Part shown: piece after piece, positions 52,433 through 61,133 of the stretch | Layout: each line of letters opens with the position of its first letter | Position numbering within the stretch: the stretch's first letter is position 1 | NCBI GenBank assembly: GCA_902490365.1 | Contig: CABUDQ010000001.1 | Coordinates: forward strand, 1 to 64,000 | From: an uncultured Collinsella sp. | GTDB taxonomy: Bacteria; Actinomycetota; Coriobacteriia; Coriobacteriales; Coriobacteriaceae | DNA: 64,000 nt | Direction of reading: 5' to 3' | Translations under genes and position numbers: made by a program | The notes under the pieces: generated by a model | Databases searched by the model: none | Seen by the model: the letters and a program-made list of their open reading frames with translations, nothing else | Told to the model about the DNA's origin: nothing

Positions 52433-54922
52433 CTACTCCACCGGCTTGAAGATGGTGGACTGGCCGAAGACGCTGCGGATGAGGGCTTTGGCCTCGTCCT
52501 CGGTCTGCGGGATGCATGGGGCTGCGCCCTGATGGCCGAAGGGGCTGCCCGCACCGGGGTTGGACTCCCAGGGAGCCGCGGGGGCGTCGTCGCTTGTGGG
52601 GGCCGCGGATGCCGCCGTGGCGGGCTTGGGCGCGGACGCCGCACCCGGCACGTCGAACGGAGGAAGATCGTCCCCGCTCGCATCGCCGGCAAAGCCGCCG
52701 ACCATAGCGTCGTCGTAGGGCACCTGCTCGGATTCCCACGGTGCAGACTGCGCAGACGGCTGAGCCTTGGGGGCAGCCGAGCGCTCGAGCGCACGGGGTG
52801 CGGGCTCGGTCGGGAGCTTACCCGTGGCAGGAGCGCCGGCGGGGTTGTCGGAGCGTAGCCAGGGGGCTTTGCCCAGGTCAGACGACTTGGGCGCGGGCGA
52901 GACGGGCTTGAGCGCGGGGACCGGAGCAGCCGGTTTGGACGCCGCGGGCTTAGGCGCCGACGGGGTCGATGCCGCTACCGGCGCCGCTTGCTGCTGCGGC
53001 GCGCTGGCACTCGAGGACACAGGGGCCGCCGAGGACACGGGTTGCGGGTCCGCAGATGCCGCAGCCCGTGCAGATGGAGAATGCTCCTCATGTTGAGGAG
53101 CCGGCGTGCCACCCCCATCCAGGACATAGTCGACGGCACGACGACCGAAGACCGCGCAGACCGTCGGCAGGACCACCGACTGCGTATCGGCGCGACCGAG
53201 CATCTTAATGGCAAAAGTCGAACCCGCGGGGAACGAGACCGTGAGCTTGGAGCCGTCGTCGGCCGTGGCGCGGGCGTTGAGCAAAAGCCCTGCGTAGGAA
53301 GCCTGACGCGCCTTGACACGCTCGACAACCTCGGCCCATTTGCGCTGCAGCTCTCCGGCATCCTCGACCGCGGGCGTCTCGGCAGCACCAGCGGCGGCAA
53401 CCTGGGCGGCATTGTTGGACTGGGGCTTAGGTGCCGCAGCGGCGGCAGGCGCGGAGGCCGCAACGGGCCGAGGCGTCGGAGCCGGCACAGACTGAGGTGC
53501 AGGCGCTGCAGGCTTGGAAGCCGACACGGACGCAGCACGAGACGCCGGCTGGGCCGCCGGAGCGGCAGCACCACGATCCCAAGGCATACCGCCCTGGCGC
53601 GCGGACGTAGCAGCAGGGGTAGCAGATGCCGCCGGAGCGGCAGCTCGGGCACCCGAGATAAGCGTCGGCTGCTGGGCGGCAGCGGGTACGGATGCTGCAG
53701 GCGCGGCGGCCTGAGCAGCAGCCACGCTCGCCGGCACCGCGGCATTGGCAACCATGGCCTCCAGGCGTGCCACGCGCTCGGCCAATGCCTCAATCGTTAT
53801 ATCAGCCTCGGGACGTGCCAGGCGCGTGCAGGCGATCTCGAGCACCAGGCGCACATCGCTCGCGCCCCTCATCTCCAGTGCGGCATCGTCGAGCACTGTC
53901 AGCACACGGGCCAGGCGGTCGGCAGGATGCTCGCCAAAGGCAGCGGCCTCGGCAGCAAGCGCCTCGGCCTGCTCGGAGCCGCCCTCAAACAGCTCGGCAC
54001 GGGCACCGGCAACGCAGGCAACGTACACGTCACGCACATGCGCCACCAGGTCGCGCGTCAGTTCCAGCAGGTCGTTTCCTTCCTCGACCTGCGCACGAAT
54101 CAGTCCATAGAGCTCGGCAACATCGCGCTCGGCAATGGCGCGGGCAAACTCGCCCAGGATCTGGTCCGAAACCTCGCCCAAGAGCGAGCGGGCATCGTCC
54201 GCATGCACGGAACCATTGCCAAAAACGCTCAGCTGCTCCAGCGTGGAGAGCGCGTCGCGCATGCCGCCCTTGGCATGGCGCGCCACGATGGCCAGCGCCT
54301 CGTCGTCGTAATCGAAGCCCTCCTGCTCACAAACGTAGGACAGGCGATGTTCGATATCCTCGTTGCCAATGCGATGGAAGTCGAAGCGCTGGCAGCGCGA
54401 GAGGATGGTCTCCAGAATCTTTTGCGGGTCGGTGGTGCACAGCACAAAGATCACGTGCGCCGGCGGCTCCTCGAGCGTCTTGAGCAGCGCGTTAAACGCC
54501 GCCGTCGTGAGCATGTGGACCTCGTCGATGATATAGATCTTGTACTTGCCGCGCACCGGGGCAAAGTTGACGGAGTTGATGATCTCCTCGCGCACATTGT
54601 CCACGCCCGTGCGGCTTGCGGCATCGAGCTCGTAGACGTCCGGGTGGTTGCCCTCGGCGATGAGCTCGCACTCCTCGCAGGTGCCGTCGGGCATGCAGCC
54701 GCTTGCGCCCTCGGCGCGCGCCGCCTCGGCATTGCGGCACAGCAGCGCCTTGGCCAGAATGCGCGCCATGGTGGTCTTGCCCGTGCCGCGCGGTCCGCAG
54801 AACAGGTAGGCGTGGGACAGGCGCCCCTCGGTGACGGCGTGCTCGAGCGTCGAGACGATATGCTGCTGGCCCACCACGGAGTCGAAGGTGAGCGGGCGAT
54901 ACTTTCGGTACAACGATTCCAT
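52433..54922 (-). CDS. dnaX: DNA polymerase III subunits gamma and tau
   Basis: An 829-residue clamp-loader ATPase. Domain I has Walker A (GPRGTGKTTMAR), a zinc-binding cysteine set (CRNAEAARAEGASGCMPDGT, then CEEC) and Walker B (YIIDEVHML). SRC-type QRFDF follows. From about residue 430 the sequence is Ala/Pro-rich and disordered (actinobacterial style), with an ordered island near 560-650. I see no slippery AAAAAAG-like frameshift site, so gamma is probably not made that way. GGGGGAG lies before the ATG; the frame extends upstream without support. Confidence 0.96.
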   Translation of the reverse strand: MESLYRKYRPLTFDSVVGQQHIVSTLEHAVTEGRLSHAYLFCGPRGTGKTTMARILAKALLCRNAEAARAEGASGCMPDGTCEECELIAEGNHPDVYELDAASRTGVDNVREEIINSVNFAPVRGKYKIYIIDEVHMLTTAAFNALLKTLEEPPAHVIFVLCTTDPQKILETILSRCQRFDFHRIGNEDIEHRLSYVCEQEGFDYDDEALAIVARHAKGGMRDALSTLEQLSVFGNGSVHADDARSLLGEVSDQILGEFARAIAERDVAELYGLIRAQVEEGNDLLELTRDLVAHVRDVYVACVAGARAELFEGGSEQAEALAAEAAAFGEHPADRLARVLTVLDDAALEMRGASDVRLVLEIACTRLARPEADITIEALAERVARLEAMVANAAVPASVAAAQAAAPAASVPAAAQQPTLISGARAAAPAASATPAATSARQGGMPWDRGAAAPAAQPASRAASVSASKPAAPAPQSVPAPTPRPVAASAPAAAAAPKPQSNNAAQVAAAGAAETPAVEDAGELQRKWAEVVERVKARQASYAGLLLNARATADDGSKLTVSFPAGSTFAIKMLGRADTQSVVLPTVCAVFGRRAVDYVLDGGGTPAPQHEEHSPSARAAASADPQPVSSAAPVSSSASAPQQQAAPVAASTPSAPKPAASKPAAPVPALKPVSPAPKSSDLGKAPWLRSDNPAGAPATGKLPTEPAPRALERSAAPKAQPSAQSAPWESEQVPYDDAMVGGFAGDASGDDLPPFDVPGAASAPKPATAASAAPTSDDAPAAPWESNPGAGSPFGHQGAAPCIPQTEDEAKALIRSVFGQSTIFKPVE

Positions 54923-55038
54923 GGGTGCTCCCCCGGGTATACTGAGTCTTGTTGCCGCGGCGGCCATGCGGTCGCACGGCATACTGCATTCCATAATAAC
55001 CCGTACGGCGAGCCCGCCGCGATAGGAGTCCAAAGAGC

Positions 55039-55755
55039 ATGGCAGACGCAGAGAGCAACCTCATTCCCTCCGAAGCAGCCGACCAGGTCGAGGTCGCGCT
55101 CGAGGCGCAGGCCGCGGCCGATGACGGCATTCTGTACCTCAACGAGTATCAGTACGAAAACGACCTCGTCACCGACTTTGCGCGCCTGGTCGCCTCGCCC
55201 AGGCGCCGTGGCTCCCTGTACGTCGCCGCCGTGATTGCCGCGCTCATCGGCATCGGCATGCTGGTGGCCGGCGGCAGCTGGATCAAGTTCGGCGTCGTGC
55301 TGATCGTGTTCGGCGCCTTTTTGGCCTGGTGGAGCAAGAACCTGCACCACACGCTCGCCCGCGACTTTATCGACGCCGTCGAGGCCGACGAGTCCATGGG
55401 TGGCCGCTATCGCCGCGTCGCCGCCAACGAGGACGGCCTGATGGTTTGGGGCAAGAGCGGCAAGTCGCAGTTCTTCCCGTTTGACAAGCTCGACCACGTA
55501 CTCGACGGCGAGCGCATCTTTGTGGCCATGTTCGCCGACCAGGGCGTGACGATCCCCAAGGACACCTTCGTCCGTGGCGATGCCGAGCAGTTCGGTCCCT
55601 TCCTCAAGGCCCGCATCAACAAAAAACTCCGCATCGAGACCAAGAAGAAGAAAATGAAGGCCGAGAAGGCCGCCGCCGAGGCCAAGCAGGGCGACAAGCC
55701 CCAGGAGACCAAGGGCAAGCAGCGCAAGCAGAAGAAGAACAAGAAGAAGCACTAA
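55039..55755 (+). CDS. Membrane protein with YcxB-like domain
   Basis: A 238-residue protein divergent from dnaX. An acidic N-terminus leads to two membrane helices (about 62-78 and 82-98). A cytosolic YcxB-like beta-rich domain follows (about 115-190: YRRVAANEDGLMVWGKSGKSQF, then PFDKLDHVLDG). The tail is a Lys/Ala helix (KKKKMKAEKAAAEAK, ending NKKKH). Function is unknown. AGGAG precedes the ATG at about 10 bases. About 140 bp separate it from the kinase operon. Confidence 0.78.
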   Translation: MADAESNLIPSEAADQVEVALEAQAAADDGILYLNEYQYENDLVTDFARLVASPRRRGSLYVAAVIAALIGIGMLVAGGSWIKFGVVLIVFGAFLAWWSKNLHHTLARDFIDAVEADESMGGRYRRVAANEDGLMVWGKSGKSQFFPFDKLDHVLDGERIFVAMFADQGVTIPKDTFVRGDAEQFGPFLKARINKKLRIETKKKKMKAEKAAAEAKQGDKPQETKGKQRKQKKNKKKH

Positions 55756-55899
55756 GGCCAAGCCAGACAGGCAGCCTCACGTCCCGTTATCCTCGCCATC
55801 CGCCCGAGCGTGCTACACTAGCAGCATCTATGCCACCGCGAACGGCTCGGCTCCGCGCCCGCCACTCGCAAACGAACTTTAAACGCACGAGGGTTGGCC

Positions 55900-57753
55900 A
55901 TGCCGCTTTTCTCGCAACATACCGCCCGGTTCTCGCCGGACGTTCCTTTGGAGGGCACCAGCTCTCGCGAGCTGCTCAAGCGGTACCAGCCGCTCGAGAC
56001 ACTTGCGACCGGCGGTTTTGGCTCCATCGAGATTTGCCGCGACACGCACCTGCGCCGCCGCGTCGCCATTAAGCGCATCCCCCTTATCAACGGCGCCGGC
56101 ATGCCCGCCAGCGACATCATGGATGTCCTGCGCGAGGCGCACACTGCCGCCATGCTTCAACATCCCAATATCGTGCAGGTCATCGACTTTACGCACGACA
56201 CCGCCTATGCCTACTTGGTCATGGAGTATGTCGACGGTATGTCGTTGGCCGAGTTTTTGCATCGCGTGGACGGCCACTCGCTCACCTTTGACGAGGCCGC
56301 GGCCATTGCCGATGCCCTGGGCCAGGCGCTCACCTTCGCCCATAGCAATGGCGTACTCCACCTGGACATTAAGCCCGCCAACGTGCTCATCGACCACTCG
56401 GGCAATGTAAAGCTCACCGACTTTGGCATGGCGCGACTGTCGTCCGCCGGTGGCTTTGGCGGCTCGCGCGGCGGCACCATCGGCTACATGCCGCCCGAGC
56501 AGCTCGATATCGAGACCGGCACGGTCGACGAACGCGCCGATGTCTTTGCCCTTGCCTGCGTTATCTATGAGGGCTTGTGCGGCAGCGCTCCCTTTATGGC
56601 GGCCACGCCCGCCGACTCGCTCGACCGCATCATCGGCGGCGCCACCTATCCCAGCGAGCTGATACCACACTTTCCCCCGGGAGCCGAGGCCGCGCTCATG
56701 AGCGCGCTCTCCCCCATGCCGCAGGACCGCCCCAACAGCATCGAGGCATTTTGCGACCAACTCCTTGCCGGTCTGGGCAGCGTGCGCGAGGGCCGTCGCA
56801 GTCTGGAGCAAATGGTTGGCGAGCTTTCGGATGACGAGCAGGAGCTCGACGATATCGAGCCGTCGTACTACGAGGACGACGCCATCGAGGTCGACCCCGC
56901 GCTCGGCTGGGCGGGCACGCGCTGGAGCCATGCGCGCGACTACACCATGCACGCTATCTCGGCGCTAACGTGCGGCACCTTTAGCTTTTTGCTGATGCAA
57001 ACGGCCGGGGTCGCGGCGCTTCCCGGCCTGGTCATTGCGGCCATCGCGATCGGAGCGGCGGCTGGCCTGGCCCCCCAGATTGGCTCGGCCATCTCGGCTG
57101 TGGGCTTTTTGGTGCTCATGGCCAACGCCACCATGCAGGCGCAGGGCATCCTGTCGATGTTGCCCGTCGCGGTGATCTTTGCCGCTGCCATGTCCGGTTG
57201 GTGGATCGCCTGGGGTCGCACCGAGGCTGCCGCGAGCGCCGCACTCACCTGCGCGCTTGCGCTTGGCTGTCTGACCGGCAATACCTTCCTGGCAGCTGGG
57301 GTCGCCGCCGGCGTCGCGTCATTTTGGCTCGGCCCGGCAAGCGCCGCCGCGGCAACGGGCATGGGCGCGCTTTTTGCCCGTCTGGCCACGGTCGCGCTTT
57401 CAGCCGGAGGCGTGCTGGGGCTCGGCAACGTTGCCGCAGCGCTGGAAGACCCGCTCCTTTGGGCTGCCTTTGCGCTGGTCGCGACAACTGCCGCGGCGTC
57501 ATCTGCGCTGCTCAATGCCCATGCCAAGCGTGCCGATCAGGGCTCAAACCTTGCCGCCATCGCCGCCATCGCTGTCACCGGCATCGGCTGCGCAGCGGCA
57601 TCCTGTCTTGCACACCATATGGAAATTGCCAGCCTTGCAGCCGCGGTCGCCGCCAAGGCGGCAGTTGCGGGAACCCTATCCTCTATAATCGTTGGGATAT
57701 GCCTATATTTGCTCGGATACCAAAGAACCTATACGGAGAGTGATCTTTCGTGA
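55900..57753 (+). CDS. Ser/Thr protein kinase with membrane C-terminus, first gene of the FHA operon
   Basis: A 617-residue eukaryotic-like kinase. The P-loop is ATGGFGSIE (about 36-44), the catalytic Lys is Lys58 (RRVAIKRI), HLDIKPANVLID holds Asp156 (HLD in place of HRD) and DFGMARLS holds Asp174. The APE-like motif is YMPPEQLD. An acidic linker (about 300-325) precedes a long C-terminal region with about eight to ten hydrophobic segments. PASTA repeats, typical of PknB, are absent. GAGGG precedes the ATG; a TTG two codons upstream is possible. Its stop overlaps the FhaA start (GTGA). Confidence 0.9.
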   Translation: MPLFSQHTARFSPDVPLEGTSSRELLKRYQPLETLATGGFGSIEICRDTHLRRRVAIKRIPLINGAGMPASDIMDVLREAHTAAMLQHPNIVQVIDFTHDTAYAYLVMEYVDGMSLAEFLHRVDGHSLTFDEAAAIADALGQALTFAHSNGVLHLDIKPANVLIDHSGNVKLTDFGMARLSSAGGFGGSRGGTIGYMPPEQLDIETGTVDERADVFALACVIYEGLCGSAPFMAATPADSLDRIIGGATYPSELIPHFPPGAEAALMSALSPMPQDRPNSIEAFCDQLLAGLGSVREGRRSLEQMVGELSDDEQELDDIEPSYYEDDAIEVDPALGWAGTRWSHARDYTMHAISALTCGTFSFLLMQTAGVAALPGLVIAAIAIGAAAGLAPQIGSAISAVGFLVLMANATMQAQGILSMLPVAVIFAAAMSGWWIAWGRTEAAASAALTCALALGCLTGNTFLAAGVAAGVASFWLGPASAAAATGMGALFARLATVALSAGGVLGLGNVAAALEDPLLWAAFALVATTAAASSALLNAHAKRADQGSNLAAIAAIAVTGIGCAAASCLAHHMEIASLAAAVAAKAAVAGTLSSIIVGICLYLLGYQRTYTESDLS

Positions 57754-58763
57754 ACTTCCTGAACATCTTCGAGGACCACGTGGCCGGCATCTTCGGTGCC
57801 ACCCGTGCCCCGTTCTCCTTTAAGAAGCTTGCCAAGCAGGCCGCTCGCGACATGGAGGATCAGACTCTGGTGATCAACGGCGTCAACACGGCGCCGGCAC
57901 TCTATACCATCCTGATCGCCGCCGACGACGATCCCATGCTCGCCCCGTTCTACCCCGAGCTTTCGCGCGAGGTCCGCGAGTTTGTGAAGGCGCAGGCCGA
58001 AAAGCGCCGTTATGTCTTTGTCGGCGAGCCCCTCGTGCGCTTTATGATCGACCCGCAGCTGCGTGCCGGCAAGTTCTCGGTCTTTGCCGAGAACGTCGAT
58101 GCCCCCACGCTCGGCCGCCTGTACGAAGAAGAGCGCGCCTATCAAAACGGTCTGGGCCAAAACAACTCCGCGGCAAGCCGTGCCGCCAGCGCCCCGCGCG
58201 CCGGCCAGCAGCAGTTTGCTGCCCCGCAGCAGCAGCGCCCCGCCGCCATGCCCCAGCAGCAGCCGACGCCTCGTGCCGCCGCTCCCGACCCGCTTGCCGT
58301 AGCAGATCCCTTCGCGCCTAGCGTCCCCGACCCCGCCGCCGCACCCATCCCGGTGCCGCAGACCGTCTCCCGCGACGCGCTTGCCGGCATGGGCGGAGCC
58401 GCCGCGACCGGTGCCGCCGTGGGCCTAGGCGCCGCAGCCGGCATTGCCTCCAACATGGCGAGCACTCGCGCCCCGCAGCGCCCGCTCGCCCAGCTCGTCG
58501 ACGTCGTGAGCGGCGAGAGCCATAGCATCACCTCCGCACAGGTGACCATCGGTCGCGAGCGCTCAGTTTCCGACATTGCCCTGCGCGACCCCAACGTGTC
58601 GCGCCGCCACGCCCAGCTCACCTTTACGGGCTCGGATTGGTCGATCGAGGACCTCAATTCCACCAACGGCACGCTCGTCAACAACCGCCGCATTACGCGC
58701 TGCCCGCTGCGCAACGGCGATCTGCTGACGTTTGGCCTGAGTACCTTTGAATTTAGGGGATAG
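57750..58763 (+). CDS. fhaA: FhaA-like protein (DUF3662 plus FHA)
   Basis: A 337-residue protein. The N-terminal DUF3662 domain (about 1-125) is typical of actinobacterial FhaA. A disordered Gln/Pro/Ala region (about 135-240) follows, and a C-terminal FHA domain (about 250-337: VTIGRERSVSDIALRD, SRRHAQLTF, DLNSTNGTLVNN). In mycobacteria FhaA binds phosphorylated MurJ (MviN) and regulates peptidoglycan export. The GTG start overlaps the kinase stop, with GGAGAG 9 bases upstream, so translation is coupled. FhaB follows after 6 bp. Confidence 0.93.
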   Translation: MNFLNIFEDHVAGIFGATRAPFSFKKLAKQAARDMEDQTLVINGVNTAPALYTILIAADDDPMLAPFYPELSREVREFVKAQAEKRRYVFVGEPLVRFMIDPQLRAGKFSVFAENVDAPTLGRLYEEERAYQNGLGQNNSAASRAASAPRAGQQQFAAPQQQRPAAMPQQQPTPRAAAPDPLAVADPFAPSVPDPAAAPIPVPQTVSRDALAGMGGAAATGAAVGLGAAAGIASNMASTRAPQRPLAQLVDVVSGESHSITSAQVTIGRERSVSDIALRDPNVSRRHAQLTFTGSDWSIEDLNSTNGTLVNNRRITRCPLRNGDLLTFGLSTFEFRG

Positions 58764-58769
58764 TCGCTT

Positions 58770-59186
58770 ATGAACATCGATATCGTCCTTTTTGCAGGCC
58801 GCATCGTCCTGGTCGCCCTGCTCTATATCTTCCTGTTCGCCGTCATGAAGACCGGCGTGGGACTCGTGCGCGGGCAGCGCCGCGACTCGGCTATCTGGAC
58901 GATCGATGTGGACAAGGGCCCGCGCGGTATCCGCGGCATCCACGTAGACATGCTCGGCCCCGTCATCGTCGGTCGCTCTCCGTCTTCGGACATCTGCATC
59001 AACGAACCGTTCGTCTCGGCCTCGCATGCGCGCTTTTCGCTGCAGGGCCCGGCGCTCATCATCGAGGACCTCAACTCGCTTAACGGCACGCTCGTCAACG
59101 GCCGCCAGCTCGTGGAGCCCGCGACGCTGCGTGAGGGCGACGAAGTCCAGATTGGCGACGTGGTCATGAAGGTGAACCGTCGATGA
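58770..59186 (+). CDS. fhaB: FhaB-like protein (TM plus FHA)
   Basis: A 138-residue protein. An N-terminal membrane helix (about 6-27) is followed by an FHA domain (about 50-138: PVIVGRSPSSDICINE, VSASHARFSL, DLNSLNGTLVNGRQL). It is the counterpart of actinobacterial FhaB/FipA, which links kinase signalling to division. The stop codon overlaps the PP2C start (ATGA), so the genes are translationally coupled. Confidence 0.93.
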   Translation: MNIDIVLFAGRIVLVALLYIFLFAVMKTGVGLVRGQRRDSAIWTIDVDKGPRGIRGIHVDMLGPVIVGRSPSSDICINEPFVSASHARFSLQGPALIIEDLNSLNGTLVNGRQLVEPATLREGDEVQIGDVVMKVNRR

Positions 59187-61117
59187 TCGACGAGGAGAAC
59201 AAGTCCGCAACTATGACCGAGGCACCGGCCGCCGCCACAGCTGCGCCGGCCCACGCCGCTCCGGCGGGCTCCGCACCCGTGGAGCCCGAGGACACCGTGT
59301 TCTCCCTGCCTCTTTCGCAAGTAACGCATGATATTTCGGATCTCGCCGATAACGAGGACGAAGAGGATGCCGTAGCGGCGCCCATCGGCGCACATGCTGC
59401 GGAACAGCCCACAGCGCCCGAAGCAACCCCGGCGCCGGCTCACTTTGCAGAGCCCGTCGCCGCGGCAATCAACGAGAGTGCTGCGGTGTTTGCGGCACCC
59501 GAACCCGCCGCGCCGGCGTTTCCCATAGCCCCGGCATCCGAGGTTGCGCCCGCGTCTACGCCGGTGCCCGAGGCGGGGCCATCCCCCGAGGACGGCCCTG
59601 CACCCAAGGCCCCGCAGCCTGCGCCCGCAAGCGAGTCCGATGCCGTGGCCGAGCCCGCCGCCCAGTCGCAAAGCACACCCGCGCCGTCGCACTTTGCGAC
59701 GCCCGAGCCTATAGACGCCAGCCCGCAAGACGACGAGTCGACCGCCTGCGCGTCCGAAGAGCCCGGCTCCCCGGACACCGGCGATTCCGAATCAAACGCC
59801 GAGACCGACACCGTCTCTCCCGGTGACACAGCCGAGATCGACGTTGCCGCCGTTGAGGCCAAGCTCAAAGACCCCGGCTCGACCATGAGCTTTGAGCCCC
59901 TGACCGAGGAGCGCATCGAGACCGACTCGACCTATGATGCCGGCACCACCACGCAACTCATGTGGGGCGCCCGCTCTGACGTTGGCTGCGTACGCCCGCA
60001 CAATGAGGATTCCTACCTGGTGCAGTCGCCGCTCTTTTGCGTATGCGACGGCATGGGCGGTCACGCCGCCGGCGAGGTAGCCTCTTCCATCGCCGTCGAG
60101 ACTATTGCCAAGACGGCCCCGCAGTCCGCCGACGCAGCACGCCTGGCCGCAGCCGTCGAGGCAGCCAACGCCGCCGTAATCGAGGCCGCCTTGAATGGCC
60201 TGGGCAAGCCCGGCATGGGCTGCACAGCCACTTGCGCCTATATCGAAAACGACACGCTCGCCATCGCCCACGTGGGTGACTCTCGCGCCTACCTGCTCCA
60301 CGAGGGCACGCTCATCCGCGTGACCCGCGACCACTCCTACGTGGAGGAGCTCGTGGACGCCGGCGAGATTACGGCAGACGAGGCTCGCGTCCACCCCAAC
60401 CGCTCGGTCATCACCCGTGCGCTGGGCTCGGACCCCGCCATGTATGCCGACCACTTCACTCTGCATATCGAGGAAGGCGACCGCCTGATCCTGTGCTCCG
60501 ACGGCCTTTCGAGCATGATTCCCGATAGCGATATCGAGAACATCGCCACGCAGTCCTCAACCGCGCAAATCTGCGTCGACAACCTAGTGGACGCGGCGCT
60601 TGCCGCCGGCGGCCACGACAACGTGACCGTAGTAGTCGTTGACCTGGTTGACGATGGCGTTATGCGCGAGGCGCAACGCGTGCGTCGCCGCAACATTACT
60701 ATCGCCGCCATCCTGGCCCTCGTCTTTGTGCTGGCAGCTGGCATCTGGGCCTACACGGGTGTCACCGGCTCGTACTACCTGGGTACCTACCAGGGCAATG
60801 TCGCCGTCTGGCGCGGCCTTCCCGGCAAGCCGCTCGGACTCAAGCTCCACTGGCTCGAAAGCGAAACCAGCATCAAGCTGTCCGACCTGCCCGAAGACAC
60901 GCAAAACCGCCTCAAGGCGGGCATTCCGCAAACAAGTGTCGACGATGCGCAGGACACGATATCCAAGTACCGCCACCAGATCGATGAAGAGCAGACCCGC
61001 CAGGTGATCGACGCGCAAACGATTCGCGACAACACCAATCAGGGATCGACCTCCGAATCAGATTCCGAGAAAACCGCCGAACAGTCCGCCGAGGCCGAAG
61101 CCTCCGAAAAGAACTAG
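59183..61117 (+). CDS. pstP: PP2C Ser/Thr phosphatase, PstP-like, with long acidic N-terminus
   Basis: A 644-residue phosphatase. Residues 1-255 form an unusual Pro/Ala/Glu-rich disordered extension not found in mycobacterial PstP. The PP2C domain follows (about 258-490), with metal-binding residues in GCVRPHNEDSY, VCDGMGGHAAGE, SDGLSSM and GGHDNVTVVVVD. A membrane helix (about 508-530) and an extracellular tail (about 535-644, acidic end) complete it. It reverses the operon kinase. AAGGTG lies before the ATG. Confidence 0.93.
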   Translation: MIDEENKSATMTEAPAAATAAPAHAAPAGSAPVEPEDTVFSLPLSQVTHDISDLADNEDEEDAVAAPIGAHAAEQPTAPEATPAPAHFAEPVAAAINESAAVFAAPEPAAPAFPIAPASEVAPASTPVPEAGPSPEDGPAPKAPQPAPASESDAVAEPAAQSQSTPAPSHFATPEPIDASPQDDESTACASEEPGSPDTGDSESNAETDTVSPGDTAEIDVAAVEAKLKDPGSTMSFEPLTEERIETDSTYDAGTTTQLMWGARSDVGCVRPHNEDSYLVQSPLFCVCDGMGGHAAGEVASSIAVETIAKTAPQSADAARLAAAVEAANAAVIEAALNGLGKPGMGCTATCAYIENDTLAIAHVGDSRAYLLHEGTLIRVTRDHSYVEELVDAGEITADEARVHPNRSVITRALGSDPAMYADHFTLHIEEGDRLILCSDGLSSMIPDSDIENIATQSSTAQICVDNLVDAALAAGGHDNVTVVVVDLVDDGVMREAQRVRRRNITIAAILALVFVLAAGIWAYTGVTGSYYLGTYQGNVAVWRGLPGKPLGLKLHWLESETSIKLSDLPEDTQNRLKAGIPQTSVDDAQDTISKYRHQIDEEQTRQVIDAQTIRDNTNQGSTSESDSEKTAEQSAEAEASEKN

Positions 61118-61133
61118 AAAGGGAGTGCCGCTT

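Noticed and set aside
52433..54922. Programmed frameshift for the gamma subunit of DnaX
   Set aside because: No A-rich slippery heptamer is seen; the protein lacks Lys-Lys pairs in the relevant region.
52988..55234. A 748-codon plus-strand frame opposite dnaX
   Set aside because: Antisense of dnaX; it also runs through the dnaX promoter and the start of the next gene.
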